56,350 nt of DNA from Salinivirgaceae bacterium. GTDB lineage: Bacteria > Bacteroidota > Bacteroidia > Bacteroidales > SZUA-534. Each line of letters opens with the position of its first letter. The stretch's first letter is position 1. Location of the stretch: the NCBI GenBank assembly GCA_024405635.1, contig JAKSOL010000021.1, forward strand, positions 1-56,350. Reading direction: 5' to 3'. The translations under genes and the position numbers were made by a program. The notes below the pieces were generated by a model, which saw only the letters and a program-made list of their open reading frames with translations, searched no databases and was not told the origin of the DNA. Below are positions 40,673 to 48,201 of the stretch, one piece after another.

Positions 40673-40710
40673 AAAAGGCTGCCAATTTGTATTAGTTGGC
40701 AGCCTTTTTA
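40673..40710. terminator. Two-way terminator
   Basis: A perfect stem, AAAAGGCTGCCAA (40673-40685) with TTGGCAGCCTTTT (40696-40708), lies between convergent genes. Confidence 0.88.
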
Positions 40711-41478
40711 TTAAGCCTTTTCGGTGTTATCGTCAATAGGTTCTTCGCCCAAAAAAGGTTCTGTTATTTCAATATTGTTGCTATCAATTAAAGGTTGCCC
40801 TTTGTATCGCATCATTAGTTGGCAAATAGTAATAACGTCGCGTTGGCAATACTCAGCTATAGCTGTAAGATTGTCGTTTTGCCAGTAAAACTCGTGAACT
40901 TGGCTGCCGTCCATTTCCTCTTTGGGCGAATCGATTCCAAAGATTGAGGAGAGCAATTCAAGTGAAGTGTAATGTTTGTAATCGCCAAATCGCCACAAAT
41001 CTAAAGTGTCTAGATGGCGAACTTCCCAAGGTTTATGGCCTGCATAATCGAGTATTTTGGGTAACCGAATACCATTAACAAGCATCCTTCGTGAGATGTA
41101 TGGAAAATCAAACTCTTTGCCGTTGTGCGCACAAAGCAAGTATTGGCTTTTGTTGAATCTAGTTTCTATCATCGTTTTAAACCCTAATAGAATTTCACGT
41201 TCGCTATGACCATAAAATGATTTGATGCGTAGTGTTTTGCAATTGTCTTTTGTAAAAATGTAACCGATGCTTATACAAACTATTTTGCCAAATTCGGCCC
41301 AAATGGCAGCTCGGTTGTATATTTCAGCTGCAGTAGTATTATCCTTTTCAATGTGCCATTGCATTTTACGTTCCCATAACCTTTGTTCGGTATTGTTAAG
41401 ATCGGCAAACGTAGGATGTTGTCCTACGGTTTCAATGTCAATAAAAATGATGTTTTCGTCTTTTATCTTTTCTAGCAT
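40711..41478 (-). CDS. Predicted 3'-5' exonuclease (PolB-like)
   Basis: 255 residues from the ATG at 41478. The exonuclease motif I is IIFIDIETVG near residue 9-18, motif II is LCAHNGKEFDFPYISRRML, and motif III is AEYCQRDVITICQLMMRY. The acidic DIE, D and D residues of a DEDD nuclease are present. This matches the stand-alone DNA polymerase B-like exonuclease family (PF10108 type). The start at 41478 is preferred over 41526 because a -7 box (minus-strand TACTTTTG at 41506-41513) lies between them. Confidence 0.85.
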   Translation of the reverse strand: MLEKIKDENIIFIDIETVGQHPTFADLNNTEQRLWERKMQWHIEKDNTTAAEIYNRAAIWAEFGKIVCISIGYIFTKDNCKTLRIKSFYGHSEREILLGFKTMIETRFNKSQYLLCAHNGKEFDFPYISRRMLVNGIRLPKILDYAGHKPWEVRHLDTLDLWRFGDYKHYTSLELLSSIFGIDSPKEEMDGSQVHEFYWQNDNLTAIAEYCQRDVITICQLMMRYKGQPLIDSNNIEITEPFLGEEPIDDNTEKA

Positions 41479-41505
41479 ATTGATGTTTTTGTTGATGTGT
41501 GTGTT

Positions 41506-41513
41506 CAAAAGTA
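41506..41513 (-). promoter_or_regulatory. -7 box of the exonuclease gene
   Basis: Minus-strand TACTTTTG, 27 bp before the ATG at 41478. Confidence 0.5.
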
Positions 41514-41574
41514 TGAAGATATGCAAAAGGTTAGCATAAAGTTGTTTTTTTTCTGATTAGGCAGCAACGGAACT

Positions 41575-41604
41575 ATTGTATGTTGGCAAAACCGTTTATT
41601 TTTG
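41575..41604 (+). promoter_or_regulatory. Promoter of ssrA
   Basis: ATTG (41575-41578), 18 bp and TATTTTTG (41597-41604), ending 11 bp before the tmRNA 5' end. Confidence 0.6.
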
Positions 41605-41615
41605 CACATCATTTC

Positions 41616-42008
41616 GGGGTTGACATGGTTTTGACAGCGAGATGAAGTAATATGTAAGCATGTCGGGAGTAGTGAATCTGGCCCGTTAATCCCAGGCGCA
41701 ACGCTATAACTGGCGAATATAACTACGCTCTTGCAGCCTAGTCGAAGTATAGTAGACTGGCATAATTTCGGCTCAAGGAGCTGAAACAAGACATCTCCCG
41801 GAAACCCATGTTCTGAGGTTCATCGAACAGGAGGTGCAGCAAATCGGAACTGGCAGGAGGCGGCCTCGAGCCCGATGCGAGATTTAGAGGATAAGGATAT
41901 GGTGGGTGGTTTGGATCCAGCCGTATCTCGAAAATTAAGTCCAAACTAAGCATGTAGAAAGCTTATTGTTTCCTCGTTTGGACCCGGGTTCGAACCCCGG
42001 CAGCTCCA
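41616..42008 (+). ncRNA. ssrA: Transfer-messenger RNA (tmRNA)
   Basis: Rescues stalled ribosomes and tags the nascent chain. The tRNA-like part pairs GGGGTTG at the 5' end with CAGCTCC at the 3' end (discriminator A at 42008; CCA not encoded) and has a T arm GGGTTCGAACCCC. The resume frame begins at GGC 41712 and reads GEYNYALAA followed by TAG (41739-41741), a Bacteroidota-type tag. Pseudoknot-forming GC-rich segments follow to about 41950. The 3' end borders a mobile element, which agrees with the frequent use of ssrA as an insertion site. Confidence 0.96.
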
Positions 42009-42341
42009 CAAGTATAATTGGTTGTCAATCAGTTATAAAACTAGTACCCAAATTTATACCCATAAGGTGTGAATTTGGGTATTTTGTTTCGGATAATTCT
42101 TTTTAGTCCAGAAAACATATAAAAATATCATTTTTTTAAAAGACTTCGTATTGATGTCGCAGCAACTGAAATCAGTTGTGATTATTCGGATTTTTAATAA
42201 AATTCTATCATTTCTTCCCGAAATGACATTTTTCGATTTTCCCATTTTGCCGTTTTCCGGTTTTTTCCGGTGGTGTTTACAACTAAAACACTCATTTTCG
42301 AATCGCCGGCAGCAAACAAATGTTTAATTAAAAATTATTGT
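42009..42341. other. 333-bp non-coding left end of the element
   Basis: No gene. It contains a terminator-like inverted repeat (42045-42081), a 16-bp palindrome CAACTGAAATCAGTTG (42163-42178) that could bind an excisionase or repressor, and direct TTTCCGG repeats near 42256-42270. Confidence 0.6.
42045..42087 (+). terminator. Hairpin after ssrA
   Basis: TACCCAAATT (42045-42054) pairs perfectly with AATTTGGGTA (42072-42081) around a 17-base loop, then a T-rich run. It may end ssrA transcription or be part of the element's recombination site. Confidence 0.5.
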
Positions 42342-42638
42342 ATGATGATTAACGGAAATATGCCACTATGGCAATTATCAGTCGACGAACTGATCGATTA
42401 AATACATGAACACATAAAAAAAGATGCGCAGAATGGTCATCCGCATGAAGCACATAAGTTCGTTTATGGTATCCCCGGAATAGCCAAATTGTTCCATTGT
42501 TCTAAGACTATTGCAAACAGAATCAAGCAGAGTGGGGGCATAGATCTGGCTATTAGGCAAATCGGTAAAAAAATCATTATTGATTCTGAATTAGCTCTCA
42601 AACTTATTACCAATAAACAGGAAAGGAGACGGAAATGA
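42342..42638 (+). pseudogene. DUF3853 helix-turn-helix gene with in-frame stop
   Basis: The frame reads MMINGNMPLWQLSVDELID, then TAA (42399-42401), then continues open with KFVYGIPGIAKLFHCSKTIA and IKQSGGIDLAIRQIGKKIII to TGA at 42638. PLWQL at the start and the YGIPGIAKLFHCSKTIANRI helix-turn-helix are typical of DUF3853 proteins on Bacteroidota mobile elements, which are excisionase-like. A single CAA to TAA change would explain the stop. The overlapping ATGA joins it to the next gene. An internal restart after the stop is possible but not evident. Confidence 0.75.
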
Positions 42639-43371
42639 AAATGGATTCTTTTGTATTTTATGCATCTGATTATCTGTCAATTAAGGACATGACAAACGCT
42701 CAGTTAGGCACATATTTCAGGGCTATTTGCGAATTTGCACTTTACGGATCTACAAAAATGGAAGACATAGAACTGAAATATGCTTTTAACTTGCTGACAG
42801 ACAAAATAAAACGTGATCAGGCGAAATATGATGAAGTCAGCAAAAAGCGAAGTGAAATTGCAAAAAAAGCAAGGTCGAAGCAATTGCTGCTGATAGTAAT
42901 TGTGAGAATAATCGTGATAGTAATAATGAATGTGAGAGTGAGATTATTAACATAAAAAAATTCTTTCTTTTTGAGAAACGAGTTTGCCCAGTCAATGCCG
43001 AATTTGAGCGATTTTGGCATCATTATTCCAAGAATGATTGGGTTGCAGGAAATGGTGTCAAAATAACCAACAAAATGGCTTGTGCCCAGAACTGGAAAAT
43101 TCCCGAAAGTGTCCAAACGATGATTTCTTCTCATGCTACAGCATGGAAAAAAGTATACGAACGATTAGAAAAGGAGGCTGATAGTTATCTTCTCATCACC
43201 GACCTTCAGAAAATATGTATAAATGACTCACAATTGTCATTATTCTGCACGGAAGCGATGAGTGTATTTCTTGAGAGATATATCGCTGATATTCGGAACA
43301 TAATCATTACAGATTTCGCATGTAACGATGTCACATATACATTTCCCAAAAACAGTAATAATGAAAAATAA
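42635..43371 (+). pseudogene. Replication/primase-type element gene broken by a frameshift
   Basis: The first part (MDSFVFYASDYLSIKDMTNA, then IKRDQAKYDEVSKKRSEI) resembles DUF6291-type element proteins. After about 42883 the reading frame turns into nonsense (QLLLIVIVRIIVI), while the -1 frame continues with polar linker IAADSNCENNRDSNNECESE and a sensible C-terminal domain (FERFWHHYSKNDWVAGNGVK...ACAQNW) ending at 43371. Loss of one A in the AAGC near 42884 would account for it: AAAGCA would restore the frame. The FERFW..Y...W..GNG..I....A..W pattern is common at the ends of phage and element replication proteins. A Shine-Dalgarno-like AGGAG precedes the start. Confidence 0.7.
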
Positions 43372-43379
43372 ATTTAACT

Positions 43380-43757
43380 ATGGTCACCCAAAAGAATAGA
43401 GGCGGCTGCCCAAGATTGCTGAAAGGCAAAAAAGGCTTCACACTGCAATTCTGCGTTAACGAATCCCAGATGAAGTTTCTAATTGACCAACTTGAACGCT
43501 CACACTATCATAGTCTGAGCGAGTTGGTGAGGGATATGCTGTTTAATCGACAACTAAAAATATTAACAGAAAGTGCTTGCCAACGGGAACTTTTGCGAGA
43601 ATTGGCAAAAATTGGTGCTAACATCAACCAAATAACCCACAGATGCAATGTTGACGCCATAGGCGGCACAACATCTCGATTGCATATATCGGATAAGTAT
43701 ATCATTAACAGCGCCCGCAAGGCAATTGATAATGCTCTTAAGAAAGGATTGTTATGA
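43380..43757 (+). CDS. mobC: Mobilization protein MobC
   Basis: 125 residues, relaxosome accessory protein. The ribbon-helix-helix-like part reads QFCVNESQMKFLIDQLERSH and the MobC signature is LLRELAKIGANINQITHRCN near residue 78-97. It overlaps the relaxase by 4 bp (ATGA), the usual mobC-mobB arrangement. It helps the relaxase reach oriT; no oriT sequence could be identified with confidence. Confidence 0.88.
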   Translation: MVTQKNRGGCPRLLKGKKGFTLQFCVNESQMKFLIDQLERSHYHSLSELVRDMLFNRQLKILTESACQRELLRELAKIGANINQITHRCNVDAIGGTTSRLHISDKYIINSARKAIDNALKKGLL

Positions 43758-45199
43758 TTCCCAAAATCAAATCAGGTAAATCATTTGGCGGCCTTGTCGG
43801 GTACAACGAGAAGAAGGTTGCTATGGGCATGGCGGAACTTGTTGGTATTGAGAATATTCCATCGCCAAATGCCATAAAAGAAACGTTGGAACAAGTCGCT
43901 TCATTCAATCCCCTTTGTCTGAAGTCGACCTTCCACGTTTCACTGTCTTTCCCTCCAAACGAAAGGACGCTTGACAATGCAACGTTGCAAGCTATTGCCA
44001 ATGAGTTCATGCATGGCATGGGCTATCAAGACAACCCCTATGCCATATACAGACATTACGACACTGACAATCAGCACATTCATATTGTATCAACAAGAAT
44101 TGACTGGCACGGCAAGCGTGTAAGCGATTTTCAGGAACGGCGCAAGGCAGGCAAACTTGCGACGGAAATAGAAAGGAAATACGGACTAGTTGAAGTTGAG
44201 CGGAACAAAAAAAGCAAGAAGGAAACACAGGCTCGTAGAATAAAACCAGGGCCCGCCGATAAAGCCAATGTAAGACAGCACATTATAAATGCGATTGCCA
44301 CTTGTTTGGAAATGAAGGATATAACTTCTGTCGATGATTTTGACGAACGCCTTAAAGATTATAGCGTCGGCATAAGAATTAGCGATAAAAAGACTGTCAG
44401 TTATTTCATCATTGACGAAAACGGGCGGCAGGCAACACCAGCTGTTTTAGCATCGGCAATACCATTCAAGCCAACATATCGAAGGCTGGGCAACGTAATC
44501 GGAAGAAACAAAAAACTAATCACGTTGCAGCGGAACGAACTGAAGCGGGAATTCAGTTGGCTTCATAATTATTCTGCTGTTCGGCAAGAAACTTTCGACA
44601 AAGTTCTTACAGATAACCATCTCAAAATCAAGTATGCAGAGAATTCCGGCGGAATATATGGTGTCAGTTTTATCGACACAAAAAACGGAGTTGTTTTCAA
44701 AGGTGGCGATATAGATTGTCCGTACTCATTTTTGAGAGAAATACTTTCGGGGAGGATAACGATAAAGAAGGGCAATGAGCAAGCTTTCATTGAGAAATGC
44801 TACCGGGCTTTGATTGAAGCGAACAATCACCTTGACGAAAAGGATTTGCTTATAAAAGAAGAGTTTAGGGATTTGTTCTACGACCAGATAAGGCGGTCCA
44901 CAAATGGCACTTTTGCCCTTTCATATCAGAAAGCGGCTGACGAATATATCGAAAGCCGTAAAGCGGTAATCGAAAAGACAGAGCGGCAAAAAAATGACGG
45001 CATAGGAATATCCATTAATGATTCTCACCACGCTTCGATAGTTGACACCATCATAGATTCAGTTCAGAAAACTGGCGGAGGCTTGTTAGGCAATTTAATG
45101 CCTGCGGTCCCTGCTCCGCAAAAAGGCGTCGTGCAGAATGACGATGATGAAGATGAGGAAACGAGAATCAAAATATTATTGGGCAAATTAATCAAGTAA
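43754..45199 (+). CDS. Relaxase/mobilization nuclease
   Basis: 481 residues of the MobA/VirD2 (PF03432, MOB-P-like) type used by Bacteroidota mobilizable elements. Motif I region: MIPKIKSGKSFGGLVGYN. Catalytic histidine motif: YRHYDTDNQHIHIVSTRID near residue 96-114 (HxDTDNxHxHI). The tail has an Asp/Glu-rich end (NDDDEDEETRIK). It should nick oriT and lead the strand to a recipient with help from a conjugative element elsewhere. It seems complete, unlike the genes before it. Its stop codon abuts that of the convergent HNH gene. Confidence 0.92.
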   Translation: MIPKIKSGKSFGGLVGYNEKKVAMGMAELVGIENIPSPNAIKETLEQVASFNPLCLKSTFHVSLSFPPNERTLDNATLQAIANEFMHGMGYQDNPYAIYRHYDTDNQHIHIVSTRIDWHGKRVSDFQERRKAGKLATEIERKYGLVEVERNKKSKKETQARRIKPGPADKANVRQHIINAIATCLEMKDITSVDDFDERLKDYSVGIRISDKKTVSYFIIDENGRQATPAVLASAIPFKPTYRRLGNVIGRNKKLITLQRNELKREFSWLHNYSAVRQETFDKVLTDNHLKIKYAENSGGIYGVSFIDTKNGVVFKGGDIDCPYSFLREILSGRITIKKGNEQAFIEKCYRALIEANNHLDEKDLLIKEEFRDLFYDQIRRSTNGTFALSYQKAADEYIESRKAVIEKTERQKNDGIGISINDSHHASIVDTIIDSVQKTGGGLLGNLMPAVPAPQKGVVQNDDDEDEETRIKILLGKLIK

Positions 45200-45628
45200 T
45201 TACCAGCGACTTGGGCAATCATCATCAAACGGTTCAATGTCTTCCTCATAGACAGAACCCGTTCCGTTACACAGGTCGCATCTGCAGAATTTTCCGCTAC
45301 GCATATATAGAAGGCCTTCGCCAAGGCACCTGTTGCAAGTCACCTGGCGATATCCTAGCTTCGGAGGGCGGTAAATAATATACTTCTTGTACGGTTTGTG
45401 CAATTTCTCGTGGCAATCTACACACAGCGTTTCAACCAGTTCTGGCGGATAATCCCAGATATCTTTTCCTTCAATGTACATTTTGTGGTGTACTAGCAGT
45501 TCGTTCTCCGATTTCTTTTGGTGACAGATTTGGCAGGTGTAATTGTCCTGCTTTAACTTGGTTTTACTGTACTCACGCCATTCAGGCGTTTTCAGTAATC
45601 TTTCGTAGTTAAAATGTTTATTTCCCAT
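45200..45628 (-). CDS. HNH nuclease-like protein with DnaJ-type zinc finger
   Basis: 142 residues. N-terminal half: WREYSKTKLKQDNYTCQICH (Cys 32, Cys 35), VHHKMYI (His 47/48) and LCVDCHEKLHK (Cys 69, Cys 72, His 73, His 77), the layout of an HNH endonuclease with a structural zinc. C-terminal half: CNRCLGEG (98-105) and CDLCNGTG (117-124), two CxxCxGxG repeats as in DnaJ. The fusion is unusual. It is convergent with the relaxase and probably cargo of the element, perhaps defence or DNA processing. Confidence 0.75.
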   Translation of the reverse strand: MGNKHFNYERLLKTPEWREYSKTKLKQDNYTCQICHQKKSENELLVHHKMYIEGKDIWDYPPELVETLCVDCHEKLHKPYKKYIIYRPPKLGYRQVTCNRCLGEGLLYMRSGKFCRCDLCNGTGSVYEEDIEPFDDDCPSRW

Positions 45629-45927
45629 GTTTTAGATAATTTTTTTCCGCCTCCGATAACGTAGCCTGCATTTAAGCGAGCATTAAGGTTTTATTTGGTC
45701 GTTTTTGGGCTCGCGGTTGTCAAGACGCGGTTACCGCCGTCTTGACAATAAATGCGTGCGTAGTTAGATTGGGAAAAGAATTATCGGGGAAAGTTCTTGT
45801 TGTCTATACGCAGAGCTTTTATGCCGTGTTTGACAAACTTGCCGCAACATGTATGAATGTCAATATTTTTTCTATTATTGAGTCGTAAGGGGGTAATGCT
45901 TTTACAATCGAACTAACTTCAAAAATT
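45629..45927. other. 299-bp gap with a long inverted repeat
   Basis: No gene. It contains the 32-bp hairpin at 45717-45748 and the promoter region of the T9SS cargo gene. Confidence 0.6.
45717..45748. repeat. Near-perfect 32-bp inverted repeat
   Basis: TTGTCAAGACG (45717-45727) and CGTCTTGACAA (45738-45748) pair fully, and the loop itself pairs as CGGT-TA..ACCG (45728-45736). No T-run follows on the plus strand, so it is not a clear terminator. It could be an operator, an oriT-like hairpin or an element end. Confidence 0.6.
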
Positions 45928-48201
45928 ATGAGAAAGATTACATTCATTAGCATCGTCATGGTGTTGGCGGTGATTAACACTCATGCGGCAGACGCATGGG
46001 AAGGCGCCATGGAAGAATTCACAGAAGGTGATGGCAGCAAAGAGTCGCCATATATTATTGGAACCGCTAACGAACTGGCGTTTATGTCGTATGTTGTTAG
46101 TGCCGGAACACAGGGATTTGATACTTTGCACTATAAACTTATTGCGGACATCGACCTGAACAATCAACCGTGGTTTAGCATTGGCGAGGCAAGGAATCCG
46201 TTTAAAGGTGTTTTTGACGGCAACAACCACACCATTTCGAATATGAATGTTGCTGACAGTTCGGCTGAAACACGCAGTATCGGATTATTCGGGTATTCGA
46301 GCGGTGCAACCATAAAAAACATCACTGTAAAGGGTATTGTAAAATCAAAAAGAAGCAAATCAATAACATCCTATTGTGGCGGTATTTGCGGTTATGCGAA
46401 AAACACGGTATTTTACAATTGCCACAATGAATGCATTATTACTGACAATGCGGCAAATGAAACGCTGTTTGAGTGTATCGACAGTTCCTTTGTCGGCGGG
46501 ATTTGCGGTTATGCTGAGAAATCGGATTTGGCTTTCTGCCACAACTCCGGGGCTCTGTCTACCGAATCGGTCACTGAAAACACAAATGAGTCAATACTAC
46601 ATGTTGGTGGTATATGCGGCAAAGCAAACAACACCCGAATCAAATGCTGCTGCAACAATTCGACCATTTTGGTTAAATCTGCTCAAACAAGCGATTACAT
46701 AACTTGCTATAACAGAACCTATCACTATGCTGGTGGCATTTGTGGTTGCATGAGCAATAATTCTGATATCAGTTCGACTTACAATGTTGGCAAATTAACA
46801 AACAACTATCTGTCGGCAAGAAATGGCAATGACATGCCTTCGACAAAATACGCTGGCGGCATTTGCGGCTTTGCCAACCAGTCGTCGACCACAACAAACT
46901 CGTCGTTTGAAGAGCATTGCTGTGAGTCAAGCACATACGGTGGTACAAAAACCAATGCCAATAGTATGCAGACAAACGCTTTTATCATGACACTAAACAG
47001 CGAGAATCCATGCGCGTTTGTTCCTGACAATCAGTCGCAAAACGGTGGTTACCCGGTATTGAACACCATTTATGAAATCATAACTGAAACGAAAGCCGGC
47101 GAAGGAATAACCGTTAATGGCGCTGATTTTTTCAATGGTAAAGAGATTACAATCAAAGCACATCCCGCTGTTGGCTATCATTTTGTAAAATGGACCGACG
47201 GCAACGATATTACTGACAGTGTGCAGAATATCATCGTGTCGCGCGACAGCGTTTTTGGTGCGATTTTCGAAATCAACCAATATACGGTTTCTGTTGATTT
47301 TAATGAAGGCATGGGCACAGTTTCGGGGGCCGCCGAATACAATCACGGCGATACCGTCAGCCTTGTGGCTGCAGCGAAGATTGGCTATAAGTTCGCAAAT
47401 TGGAATGGCGGCATTCAAGTTGATTCAATCAGTTTCATTATAGAAAACGACACCACAATAACCGCTAGTTTCGACAAGTTGTACAAAGCGTCTGCGGCCG
47501 CTAGTGACTCTGCCAAAGGTTTTGTTGCAATTGCCGGACTTGACAAAAACGGATTCTGCGGGAAGGATTCTGTTGTCACTTTCACGGCAAATGCCAAAGC
47601 GGGATTCCGTTTTGTGAAATGGACCGACGGCGATACTGCAAATCCACGTGCAGTCAGCATAAAATCAGACACCACACTGAATGCTTATTTTGCCAAATGC
47701 CATACTGTTACGACATTGTCGGACAATGAGTGGGGATATGTTGAAGGCGGTGGCATATATGAGCACGATTCCACAGCTCTGCTGCTGGCAGTAGCCACAC
47801 AATATGTGACTGGCGGATTCGGATTTCTGAAATGGAACGACGGCAACAGAGAGAATCCGCGCAGGATAACTGTCACCAAAGACACTTTGCTTGCCGCAAT
47901 TTTTACAACGCATGATACTGTTTATGTGCATGATACGACATACATCCATGATACCATAAACGTTGCTTCTGTTACCAGCAAAGAAGTGATTGACGTCAGC
48001 ATTTATCCAAACCCGACCATATCTTTTGTCAATGTGAGCGCTTCAAAGTTCTTCTCATATATTCTGACCGACGCTCGCGGTGTGGTGCTTAAGCGTGAAG
48101 ACGAGAACACTTCGTTCATCATTGATATGTCGGAATATGCTGACGGAGTATATTTTATTACCACATCGGACGGCATTACGCACAAAATTGTGAAGAATTA
48201 A
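45928..48201 (+). CDS. Secreted T9SS cargo protein with GLUG and InlB-like repeats
   Basis: 757 residues. A signal peptide (1-21, ending THAAD) is followed by a lectin-like start (GSKESPYIIGTANELAFMSY), then five GLUG-like units marked by GGICGYA or a variant (near residues 150, 190, 230, 272 and 310). Next are four InlB B-repeat-like units (GYHFVKWTDG, GYKFANWNGG, GFRFVKWTDG, GFGFLKWNDG), a His-Asp-Thr linker (HDTVYVHDTTYIHDT) and a type A T9SS sorting domain (SIYPNPT...ILTDARG...DGVYFITTSDG). Probably a surface-exposed or released adhesin-like protein. Its stop shares bases with that of the convergent gene. Confidence 0.9.
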   Translation: MRKITFISIVMVLAVINTHAADAWEGAMEEFTEGDGSKESPYIIGTANELAFMSYVVSAGTQGFDTLHYKLIADIDLNNQPWFSIGEARNPFKGVFDGNNHTISNMNVADSSAETRSIGLFGYSSGATIKNITVKGIVKSKRSKSITSYCGGICGYAKNTVFYNCHNECIITDNAANETLFECIDSSFVGGICGYAEKSDLAFCHNSGALSTESVTENTNESILHVGGICGKANNTRIKCCCNNSTILVKSAQTSDYITCYNRTYHYAGGICGCMSNNSDISSTYNVGKLTNNYLSARNGNDMPSTKYAGGICGFANQSSTTTNSSFEEHCCESSTYGGTKTNANSMQTNAFIMTLNSENPCAFVPDNQSQNGGYPVLNTIYEIITETKAGEGITVNGADFFNGKEITIKAHPAVGYHFVKWTDGNDITDSVQNIIVSRDSVFGAIFEINQYTVSVDFNEGMGTVSGAAEYNHGDTVSLVAAAKIGYKFANWNGGIQVDSISFIIENDTTITASFDKLYKASAAASDSAKGFVAIAGLDKNGFCGKDSVVTFTANAKAGFRFVKWTDGDTANPRAVSIKSDTTLNAYFAKCHTVTTLSDNEWGYVEGGGIYEHDSTALLLAVATQYVTGGFGFLKWNDGNRENPRRITVTKDTLLAAIFTTHDTVYVHDTTYIHDTINVASVTSKEVIDVSIYPNPTISFVNVSASKFFSYILTDARGVVLKREDENTSFIIDMSEYADGVYFITTSDGITHKIVKN

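Larger units (their letters stand above)
42009..45750 (+). mobile_element. Small decaying mobilizable element at the 3' end of ssrA
   Basis: Starts directly after the tmRNA acceptor end and carries, in order, a DUF3853 HTH pseudogene, a frameshifted replication-type gene, mobC, a relaxase and a convergent HNH gene. These are hallmark accessory genes of integrative mobilizable elements in Bacteroidota. No tyrosine recombinase is present in the window, and I found no second copy of the ssrA end to the right, so the right border is uncertain and could lie beyond 45750 or outside the window. Confidence 0.65.

Noticed and set aside
42635..43371. Programmed ribosomal frameshift instead of mutation
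   Set aside because: No slippery heptamer plus pseudoknot is visible at the junction, and the neighbouring gene has an independent stop mutation, so decay is simpler.
45717..45748. Calling the hairpin an oriT
   Set aside because: Bacteroidota mobilizable elements usually have oriT just upstream of the mob genes; there is no nick-site match to support it here.
48198..48201. Shared stop codons of convergent genes as a regulatory feature
   Set aside because: TTAA gives a stop on both strands by chance; no hairpin or conserved element surrounds it.
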